5,396 bases of DNA, from the NCBI GenBank assembly GCA_009783805.1, contig WRCU01000131.1:1-5396 (forward strand), given 5' to 3'. Positions within the stretch are counted from its first letter, which is position 1. Each line of letters begins with the position of its first letter. The notes beneath the pieces are model-generated. The model ran no database searches. It was not told the DNA's origin and worked only from the letters and a program-made list of their open reading frames with translations. Positions 1-4,891 of this stretch are shown here, in pieces. Source of the stretch: Oscillospiraceae bacterium. Lineage in GTDB: Bacteria > Bacillota > Clostridia > WRCU01. Made by a program: the position numbers and the translations under genes.

Positions 1-46
1 AGGGCGAACAATGAGGGTCTGTCACCTACTTAATGATCCGACGCGC

Positions 47-72
47 CTATATCTACATGAAACCCGATATAG
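47..72. repeat. Inverted repeat next to the -10 box, possible operator
   Basis: CTATATC (47-53) and GATATAG (66-72) are perfect 7-base inverted arms separated by 12 bases. The right arm ends immediately before TATAAT and the left arm falls in the -35 region. The half-sites are about 19 bases apart centre to centre, roughly two helical turns, which would suit a dimeric regulator binding one DNA face. The arms are AT-rich in a GC-rich genome, so chance is less likely than in an AT-rich one, but seven bases is short. No regulator gene lies in the window. Confidence 0.4.
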
Positions 73-78
73 TATAAT
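73..78 (+). promoter_or_regulatory. Probable sigma-70-type -10 box upstream of the propeller gene
   Basis: A perfect TATAAT lies in the AT-rich segment before the first gene, about 70 bases upstream of its ATG. Transcription would start near 84-86 and give a leader of about 60 bases. The -35 is weak: the best match is TCTACA at 52-57 (four of six consensus bases) with a short 15-base spacer, so activation by a regulator or a degenerate -35 is possible. An inverted repeat ends one base before the -10 box. No comparably good promoter is visible elsewhere in the window, so this one may serve at least the first two genes. Confidence 0.6.
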
Positions 79-146
79 CCATCTAGCGCCGAACACAAAG
101 CCCGCCGAACCTATCGGCCCTTTGTCGGCGCGCGAGAGGTTGACTG

Positions 147-1841
147 ATGAACCCGTCCCTGCCGGAAGGAATAAGGCCCGAGGCGCCGCGCAAGCGGCCT
201 ATCATGAGGGCGGCGCTTAACTTCCTGGCGGCGGCCCTCATCATCGCGGCCACGGCGTTCATCGTCTACGGCATCGTCGCCGAATACGCGGGCGCCATGC
301 CCAACGACTCCGTATACTACCTCAAGGGACATTCCATATACGCATACGGCTCGCGGATGGACGGGCCGGCCGAGGCGAACCTGAGGCCGGGCAGGCCCAA
401 CAGGCCGTCGGGCGGGCCGTCGGACCCGCCATGCTACATAAGCGCGGACGGCAGGCACCTATACATGTTCGCCTTCGCCGAATCCGACGCGATGGGCGAG
501 AAGGGCGACCTCATATACTACGACGGATCGTCCGGCAGGGCGACGCTGGTCTCCGCCGACGTCACCGTGGCCTCGCTGGCCGTCTCGGGCGGCGGGGAGT
601 ACTGCGCCTTCATCAGCGGCGCCAGACCGAACCGGGGCACGGGGACCTTGAGCATGTTCTCCGCCTCGTCCAGGTTCCGCGAGTTCGTCGCTTACGACGT
701 CGAGGCCGGGGCCTACGCGCTATCCGACAATGGACGCACCCTCATCTTCGCCAAGGTCTCGGGGTTGGGCAAAGGGACCTTATACGTCAAGGGGTACGGC
801 AAGGACCCGATGATGGTGATGGACGGCGAGTACCGGTCGCCGGCCTTCGTCTCCGACGACGGCTCCGTCTACGGCTACTTCACTCAGGACCTCACGGGGT
901 ACGGGCTAAGCGTGAAGGCCCCGAACGCGGAGGGGATCAAGGTGGCCTCGGGCGTCAGGCAGGTCCTGTTCTTTGAGGATGGGCGGACGTTCATGGCGTT
1001 GGCCGACTTTGCGCGGGAGAGCGGGACCGGGAGGCTGTTGGCTTGGACCGCGGGCCTCGGCGCGCGCCACGTGGACGAGGGCGTCTGCTCGATCCTCGCG
1101 CCCGGGGAGGGGCATGCCGGATCGGGGTACCTGCCTGGGGCCGCGTCGCCGTCGCTGCCGTCGGGCGGCGAGCCGCCGGAGCTGCTATTCGGGACGGGAC
1201 GCATGGCGGACGGGGTGGCCTACGCGAAGGAGATGGCCGGGGGGGTCTACGATCTATACGCATACCGTCAGGAAGGCTCGACGCTCATATCCGGCGGGGT
1301 GACCGGATACGCCGCCTCCAAGGACATGGGGAGGATCGTGGTGCTGACGAGGGACGGCAGGCTGGTGCGGTACGCGGTCGAGAGGGGCGGGGTCTCCCGT
1401 GGGGAGACGTTCTCCTCCGCGGCCAGGGAGTTCCAGGCCTCCTCCGGTTGCGAAAGGGTCTCCTTTACGGAGGCCGACGCCCGCGACGGGAGGCTCTCGC
1501 TGTATGTCGCCGAAAAGCCCGAAGGCAGGGAGCTCGTCTCCCATGACGTCCGCCCAGGCTTCTTCGCGGACGCCGATTGCGGGACGATCCTCTTCCTTAA
1601 ACGGTTTGAGGGCAATCCGGCCGACGACCTGTACGCGTACAGGAAAGGCAGGGAGACCGCCAAGGTGGCCTCGAACGCCGACTCCTTCCACTCATACGAC
1701 GGGAATAAGGTTTTTTACCTTCTGGGGATAGCCTTGGGCCAAAGCAGGCAGGAGCTGTACTCGTCGGACTTGGGCTCCTTCGAGCCCGGCGTCGGGGGCG
1801 AGCCCATCGACAGCGGCGTCGGTCGGGTGCTGGCGCCGTGA
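147..1841 (+). CDS. Membrane-anchored extracytoplasmic beta-propeller-like protein
   Basis: This 564-residue protein has no recognised name. A short basic N-terminus (Arg/Lys at residues 10-21) is followed by one hydrophobic helix at about 22-45, then about 515 residues predicted outside the membrane. That part contains seven or eight loosely repeated units of 35-55 residues: an LY-x-Y strand, then a stretch like LVS, then S-x-DG followed by hydrophobic strands. Clear units lie near 57-111, 122-158, 211-247, 255-288, 369-404, 451-489 and 494-529, and LYAYR recurs at 370-374 and 495-499. This resembles TolB/WD40-like (PD40) propellers, which usually bind proteins or ligands. No enzymatic motif is visible. 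The ATG at 147 is preceded by AGAGG (135-139) with seven bases between. An alternative ATG at 204 lacks as good a ribosome site. The gene is followed by lepB in the same frame, suggesting co-expression. The topology is fairly sure, the fold likely, the role unknown. Confidence 0.8.
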   Translation: MNPSLPEGIRPEAPRKRPIMRAALNFLAAALIIAATAFIVYGIVAEYAGAMPNDSVYYLKGHSIYAYGSRMDGPAEANLRPGRPNRPSGGPSDPPCYISADGRHLYMFAFAESDAMGEKGDLIYYDGSSGRATLVSADVTVASLAVSGGGEYCAFISGARPNRGTGTLSMFSASSRFREFVAYDVEAGAYALSDNGRTLIFAKVSGLGKGTLYVKGYGKDPMMVMDGEYRSPAFVSDDGSVYGYFTQDLTGYGLSVKAPNAEGIKVASGVRQVLFFEDGRTFMALADFARESGTGRLLAWTAGLGARHVDEGVCSILAPGEGHAGSGYLPGAASPSLPSGGEPPELLFGTGRMADGVAYAKEMAGGVYDLYAYRQEGSTLISGGVTGYAASKDMGRIVVLTRDGRLVRYAVERGGVSRGETFSSAAREFQASSGCERVSFTEADARDGRLSLYVAEKPEGRELVSHDVRPGFFADADCGTILFLKRFEGNPADDLYAYRKGRETAKVASNADSFHSYDGNKVFYLLGIALGQSRQELYSSDLGSFEPGVGGEPIDSGVGRVLAP

Positions 1842-1844
1842 AGC

Positions 1845-1862
1845 CATACACATACGCATACG
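1845..1862. repeat. Three tandem hexamers, CATACR
   Basis: CATACA-CATACG-CATACG starts three bases after the TGA of the propeller gene and fills most of the gap before the signal peptidase. Read in the shared frame it encodes His-Thr three times. It lacks dyad symmetry, so it is not a terminator. Similar strings (ACGCATAC) occur inside the propeller gene near 339 and 1258, where they encode the Tyr-Ala-Tyr motif, so the array could be decayed coding sequence. Confidence 0.6.
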
Positions 1863-1868
1863 TCGGGA

Positions 1869-2873
1869 GTGATTTTCACGTCGGTTGACAATGGTGGGAA
1901 TGGGGCCGTGCAAGGCGGAGGCTCCTTCAAGAACATGACGTCGAAGGGGCACGCCCCGAATCGGCCTGATCCCGCCGTCGCCGGGGACGGGCGCGGACCC
2001 GACGAAAAGGGGTCGGGCGCGGATGGCCCGCCCGCCTTCGTGAGCCACATGGGCGCGGAGCCGGGCCGGGACGCGTATGATGAGGGCAAGGAGGCATGCG
2101 CTGAGCGGCTCTTGGTGGTCAAGGGCAGGATGGGCAGATACGTGAGCGCCTACGACGGCGAGGCCGCGTGCGAAGGATGCGATGAGCCTTGCGCCGACGC
2201 CCTGGCGCGCGGCGGCGGAAAAGGGCCCGGCGGGGGCGGGGAGGCGGGGCACACGGAGGGGACCGCGGAGGGGACCGACAAGGGCCGCGGCAAGAGAAAG
2301 GCCAAGCCGCCCAAGTTCAGCAACAGGATCATAAAGAACCCGATCCTGGCTGAGGTCTTCTCATGGGCGATGCACATCGTCGTCGCCTTGCTGATCGGGC
2401 TCTTCATAGTGGTCTTCGTGGTGCAGAGGACCGTGGTCGACAAATGGTCGATGGAGCCCACGCTGCACGCGGGCGACAACCTATGGGTGGAGAAGCTGTC
2501 CCCCAGGTTCGGCTGGCTGGGCAGGGGGGACATAGTGACGATATACCTCCCCGAGGAGCTGCCGAACAACGATGAGGTGATCATAAAGCGGATTATAGCC
2601 GTGGGGGGCGACCATATAAGGATCGCCGAAGGAAGGGTCTACGTGAACGGCGAGATGCTCGACGAGCCGTACGTGAACGGCCAGCAGACCAGGGTGCAGA
2701 TAGGCCATGAGAGGAACGCCGACATGACCGTCCCGGACGGGTGCATATACGTGATGGGGGACAATAGGGGCAACAGCCTCGACAGCCGGAGCTTCGGGGC
2801 GGTCGAGCGCTCCCGGGTGACCGGGAAGGCCGGCTTTCGTTTCTACCCCTTCGGGAGGATGGGCTTCGTCTAG
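1869..2873 (+). CDS. lepB: Type I signal peptidase with long cytoplasmic N-terminal extension
   Basis: It cleaves signal peptides from exported proteins at the outer face of the cytoplasmic membrane (peptidase family S26). Counting from GTG 1869 (334 residues), one transmembrane helix spans about 164-186 after a basic stretch (141-158). Then come SMEPTL with nucleophile Ser194, GDIVTI (220-225), KRIIAVGGD with general base Lys240, and GDNRGNSLDSR (297-307). All catalytic boxes are intact, and the Ser/Lys pair is the bacterial type. The first ~150 residues are not part of the family core: they are Gly-, Asp- and Glu-rich, low in complexity, and include Cys77 and a CEGCDEPC cluster at 101-108. 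Single-helix signal peptidases of this kind are usually about 170-200 residues. The start is uncertain. GTG 1869 overlaps its only nearby purine run, whereas ATG 1935 (312 residues) follows GGAGG at 1917-1921 by 13 bases. Either start keeps the extension. The family call is firm. Confidence 0.93.
   Translation: MIFTSVDNGGNGAVQGGGSFKNMTSKGHAPNRPDPAVAGDGRGPDEKGSGADGPPAFVSHMGAEPGRDAYDEGKEACAERLLVVKGRMGRYVSAYDGEAACEGCDEPCADALARGGGKGPGGGGEAGHTEGTAEGTDKGRGKRKAKPPKFSNRIIKNPILAEVFSWAMHIVVALLIGLFIVVFVVQRTVVDKWSMEPTLHAGDNLWVEKLSPRFGWLGRGDIVTIYLPEELPNNDEVIIKRIIAVGGDHIRIAEGRVYVNGEMLDEPYVNGQQTRVQIGHERNADMTVPDGCIYVMGDNRGNSLDSRSFGAVERSRVTGKAGFRFYPFGRMGFV
1917..1921 (+). promoter_or_regulatory. Candidate ribosome binding site deciding the lepB start
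   Basis: GGAGG, the best Shine-Dalgarno match near the start of the signal peptidase gene, lies 13 bases before ATG 1935. The spacing is longer than ideal but supports 1935 over GTG 1869, whose only purine run (GGGAG, 1865-1869) runs into the start codon itself. GTG 1908 is a third in-frame option, with GGTGGG upstream. Confidence 0.45.
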
Positions 2874-2877
2874 CTGG

Positions 2878-2905
2878 GCGCGGAGTCCGGCCACGGACCC
2901 CGCGC
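2878..2905 (+). terminator. Strong GC hairpin just after lepB, terminator-like without T-run
   Basis: Starting four bases after the lepB stop, GCGCGG at 2878-2883 pairs with CCGCGC at 2900-2905. The stem continues as G2885-C2898 and TCCG/CGGA (2886-2889 with 2894-2897), closed by a GCCA loop. That makes 11 pairs with one A-C mismatch (2884/2899). The following bases are GAAAGG rather than a T-run, so a classical intrinsic terminator is not shown. The hairpin could instead protect the 3' end, assist Rho-dependent termination or pause polymerase. Confidence 0.55.
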
Positions 2906-2933
2906 GAAAGGCTGGGGCATGGGGGGGCGGACC

Positions 2934-2953
2934 GGCGCGCGGTTGAACGCGCC
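2934..2953 (+). repeat. Second hairpin in the lepB-kinase spacer
   Basis: GGCGCG (2934-2939) and CGCGCC (2948-2953) form a six-pair stem with an eight-base loop. It lies 28 bases beyond the first hairpin and right after a run of seven G (2921-2927). No T-run follows. The rest of the spacer to 3033 has no convincing gene. A very weak promoter (TTGAAC 2943-2948, 17-base spacer, TG-extended TAGCCT 2966-2971) overlaps the right part. Confidence 0.4.
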
Positions 2954-3033
2954 TCCCGCATATGTTAGCCTAAGCCAAGGTGAAGGCGCCCGGCATCGGC
3001 GGCTTCGCCATTCCCATGAGAGGGTAGCCCGGC

Positions 3034-3585
3034 ATGGCAGGCAAGATATCTATAACGGGGGACTTGGGAAGCGGCAAGAGCACGGTCTGCGGGATCCTCG
3101 AGAGGGACCATGGGTTCGGGGTCTATAAGGTCGGGGCCATCCAGAGGGAGATCGCCGGGAGGCGCGGGATGACGACCTTGGAATTGAACGAGTACGCCGA
3201 AACCCATCCCGAGATAGACAGGGAGATAGACGACGCCTTGAGGCGAAAGGGTGAGGAGCCGGGCAGGATGGTCTTCGACTCGAGGATGGCCTGGCACTTC
3301 GTGCCCTCGTCCCTCAAAGTATATCTAAGGGTGGGCGTCGAGGAGGCCGTTAGGCGCATAATGGGCGACGACAGGGGGACGGCCGAGAGCTATGCCGAGG
3401 CCGAGGAGGCCAGGGCGAAGATAGAGGGCAGAAAGGTCAGCGAGAACAAGCGCTATTCGGAGAAGTATGGGGTGGACTGCGGCGACATGGGGAACTTCGA
3501 CCTCGTCATCGACACCACGGCGATCGGGCCGGATGAGGTCGCCCGACTGATAATGGAAGGCTTGGCGGAGTCCGGGCGCGGCTGA
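3034..3585 (+). CDS. cmk: Cytidylate kinase, short archaeal/clostridial type
   Basis: This 183-residue protein is predicted to phosphorylate CMP or dCMP with ATP in the cytoplasm, in pyrimidine nucleotide salvage and supply. The P-loop GDLGSGKST is at residues 9-17, followed by the substrate-side segment GAIQREIAGRRGMTTLELN (34-52) and the conserved ETHPEID (57-63). FDSRMAWHF (81-89) is typical of this subfamily. An Arg/Lys-rich lid lies around 108-148, and NFDLVIDT (154-161) forms the closing strand. The length matches the archaeal-type cytidylate kinases and is shorter than the usual bacterial Cmk (about 220 residues). The start is supported by AGAGGG (3019-3024) nine bases before the ATG. 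A 160-base structured spacer separates it from lepB, so it may have its own promoter. Substrate preference is inferred from family resemblance. A related small-molecule kinase cannot be excluded. Confidence 0.85.
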   Translation: MAGKISITGDLGSGKSTVCGILERDHGFGVYKVGAIQREIAGRRGMTTLELNEYAETHPEIDREIDDALRRKGEEPGRMVFDSRMAWHFVPSSLKVYLRVGVEEAVRRIMGDDRGTAESYAEAEEARAKIEGRKVSENKRYSEKYGVDCGDMGNFDLVIDTTAIGPDEVARLIMEGLAESGRG

Positions 3586-3616
3586 CTCGGCCGTTCGGCG
3601 CCCGACCCGGTCGGGC
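3573..3616 (+). promoter_or_regulatory. Two mutually exclusive hairpins at the end of cmk
   Basis: CGGGCGC (3573-3579, last codons of the kinase) can pair perfectly with GCGCCCG (3598-3604). Alternatively GCCCGAC (3600-3606) pairs perfectly with GTCGGGC (3610-3616) around a CCG loop. The two stems share bases 3600-3604, so only one can form at a time. No T-run follows either. The arrangement could modulate read-through into the oxidoreductase gene, or simply reflect GC-rich sequence. Confidence 0.4.
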
Positions 3617-3648
3617 CCGGCAAGGTGGGCATGCGGGGAGAAGGATGA

Positions 3649-3659
3649 AGGTGGGGGGG
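3649..3659 (+). promoter_or_regulatory. Unusual ribosome site ending in a seven-G run
   Basis: AGGTGG (3649-3654) runs into an uninterrupted G7 (3653-3659) that ends five bases before the ATG at 3665. Either AGGTGG (10-base spacing) or the G-run itself, with G-U pairing, could serve as the Shine-Dalgarno element of the oxidoreductase gene. Length variation in the run would alter spacing. Confidence 0.5.
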
Positions 3660-3664
3660 TTCAC

Positions 3665-4630
3665 ATGGTCAATTGGGGCGTCTTGGCGACCGGCCACATA
3701 TCCACGAAGTTCGCGAACGGGCTGAAGGAGGCCAAGGACTCCCGCCTATACGGGGTGGCGTCCAGGACCTTGGCCAAGGCGGAGGCCTTCGCGGAGGAGC
3801 ATGGCTTCTCGAGGGCTTTCGGCAGCTATGAAGAGCTGGCCTCGTGCCCGGAGGTTGACGTCGTCTACATAGGGACGGTCAACACGTGCCATCATGAAAA
3901 CGCGATGATGTGTCTGGGCAAGGGCAAGCACGTCCTGTGCGAGAAGCCGTTCGCCATGTCAAAGACACACGCGGAGGAGATGATAGGGACCGCGAGGTCC
4001 AAGGGCCTGTTCATCATGGAGGCCCTATGGAACAGATTCCAGCCCATAGCCAGGCAAGTGGACGTATGGGCCAAGTCCGGGGCCATAGGCGAGGTGCGGC
4101 AGCTCATCGCCGAGTTCGGGTTCGAGACGGTCCTCGGGGAGGCCGGCAGGCACCTCAACCCGGGGTTGGGCGGCGGGGCCGTCGTCGACGTGGGCATATA
4201 CCCGCTCACGTACGCCAACATGCTGTTCGGCATGAGCCCCACGCACGTCAGCTCCACCGCGATGGTCGGCGGTACCGGGGTGGATGAGCAGTCCGCCATG
4301 CTCCTGGGATATAGGGGCGGCGCCTTCGCGATGCTGTCGGGAGCCTGCACCACGCGGACGGGCCATGACGCCACCGTCTACGGGACGTTGGGCAGGATAG
4401 AGGTGAAGGACTTCTGGCGGGCCACCAAGGCCACATTGGAAGTGTACGGCGGGGACGTGACGACCGTGGAGATACCGTTCAGGCGCAACGGGTATGAGTA
4501 TGAGATCGAGGAAGTGAATAGGTGCGTCTCGGAAGGCAGGCTCGAGAGCCCGAGCTATACCCACGGCGAGACCCTGTACGTCACCGGCCTGATGGAGGGC
4601 ATGAGGAAATCCTGGGGAATGGGGTACTGA
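3665..4630 (+). CDS. Gfo/Idh/MocA family NAD(P)-dependent oxidoreductase
   Basis: This 321-residue soluble enzyme probably oxidises or reduces a sugar, polyol or diol hydroxyl using NAD(P). The N-terminal Rossmann fold opens with WGVLATGHIS (4-13), in which Ala8 replaces the middle glycine of the more usual GxLGTG form. Also visible are ASRT (32-35), the conserved EKP (93-95) after the fifth strand, and MEALWNRF (118-125). The C-terminal alpha/beta domain carries GGGAVVDVGIYP (169-180), whose Asp175 and Tyr179 correspond to the catalytic pair of dimeric dihydrodiol dehydrogenase and D-xylose 1-dehydrogenase relatives. It looks complete for a family of about 320-390 residues. The gene is 79 bases after the kinase and 26 bases before the zinc-ribbon gene, so co-transcription with the latter is likely. 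The family is sure. The substrate cannot be read from sequence, and no sugar transport or catabolic genes lie nearby. Confidence 0.92.
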   Translation: MVNWGVLATGHISTKFANGLKEAKDSRLYGVASRTLAKAEAFAEEHGFSRAFGSYEELASCPEVDVVYIGTVNTCHHENAMMCLGKGKHVLCEKPFAMSKTHAEEMIGTARSKGLFIMEALWNRFQPIARQVDVWAKSGAIGEVRQLIAEFGFETVLGEAGRHLNPGLGGGAVVDVGIYPLTYANMLFGMSPTHVSSTAMVGGTGVDEQSAMLLGYRGGAFAMLSGACTTRTGHDATVYGTLGRIEVKDFWRATKATLEVYGGDVTTVEIPFRRNGYEYEIEEVNRCVSEGRLESPSYTHGETLYVTGLMEGMRKSWGMGY

Positions 4631-4656
4631 CCGGGTTGGGCGCATCCGACGCGGAG

Positions 4657-4839
4657 ATGAGGGTGGTCGCCTGCCCGAAATGCGCGAAAAGGTTCAAGGT
4701 CATGGTCAATACGCATGAAGGCAGGGTCAAGGCAAGATGCCCGCACTGCGGGGAGACGGCCAAGTTCGGCGACGATCCCATGAAGGACGGGGAGGTCGCG
4801 AAGGCCATCAGGATGATGCTTATGGGCGACGGAAAGTGA
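4657..4839 (+). CDS. Small CXXC zinc-ribbon protein
   Basis: This 60-residue protein begins almost at once with CPKC (6-9) and has CPHC at 28-31, a four-cysteine zinc ribbon in the style of the MJ0042 CXXC family. The acidic/basic helical tail (41-60) ends LMGDGK. Such ribbons usually bind zinc and contact nucleic acid or protein; no specific role can be given. The start is ambiguous. ATG 4657 directly abuts GGAG (4653-4656), so that element cannot serve it. GTG 4663 has the same GGAG at a six-base spacing and would give a 58-residue protein starting MVACPKC. TTG 4636 is also in frame. All three keep the whole ribbon. The frame remains open upstream into the oxidoreductase gene, but that part reads as an out-of-frame shadow. 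The CXXC spacing and the tight position after the oxidoreductase support a real gene. Confidence 0.75.
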   Translation: MRVVACPKCAKRFKVMVNTHEGRVKARCPHCGETAKFGDDPMKDGEVAKAIRMMLMGDGK

Positions 4840-4846
4840 TGGGCGG

Positions 4847-4856
4847 CGGCTAGCCG
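4847..4856. repeat. Ten-base perfect palindrome CGGCTAGCCG
   Basis: This perfect palindrome lies eight bases after the zinc-ribbon stop, in the 52-base gap before the membrane protein. As RNA it would leave too small a loop for a stable hairpin, so a DNA-binding half-site or chance is more likely. The rest of the gap (4857-4891) shows TTGACG at 4862-4867 but no -10 box at the right distance. Confidence 0.35.
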
Positions 4857-4891
4857 GTAAATTGACGACGCGCGTTTCTTAGGGGGCGCCT

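Noticed and set aside
11..220. A 69-codon open frame at the left edge
   Set aside because: It contains the probable promoter, overlaps the propeller gene in another frame, and its product has no recognisable pattern.
1839..1862. TGA of the propeller gene as a selenocysteine codon
   Set aside because: No stem-loop of the required kind follows the TGA. The downstream bases are a simple hexamer repeat without dyad symmetry.
1885..1890. Perfect TTGACA at the start of lepB as a -35 box
   Set aside because: No -10-like sequence is found 15-19 bases downstream; that stretch is G-rich.
1692..2252. A 186-codon reverse-strand frame spanning the propeller-lepB junction
   Set aside because: It is an antisense shadow of two forward genes, with no ribosome site or motif that supports it.
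2919..3128. A 69-codon forward frame in the lepB-cmk spacer
   Set aside because: It overlaps the start of the kinase in another frame, and its product is basic and motif-free, as expected for a shadow.
3645..3725. A 26-codon frame starting at ATG 3645, upstream of and overlapping the oxidoreductase start
   Set aside because: The purine run abuts its ATG too closely and the peptide has no regulatory codon cluster, so it is most likely chance.
4025..4645. A 206-codon reverse-strand frame opposite the oxidoreductase
   Set aside because: Long antisense frames are expected in GC-rich genes. The forward frame has clear family motifs, and the reverse product is Arg/Pro/His-rich without motifs.
4862..4867. 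TTGACG as a -35 box for the last gene
   Set aside because: The bases at the expected -10 position are GC-rich (GGCGCC).
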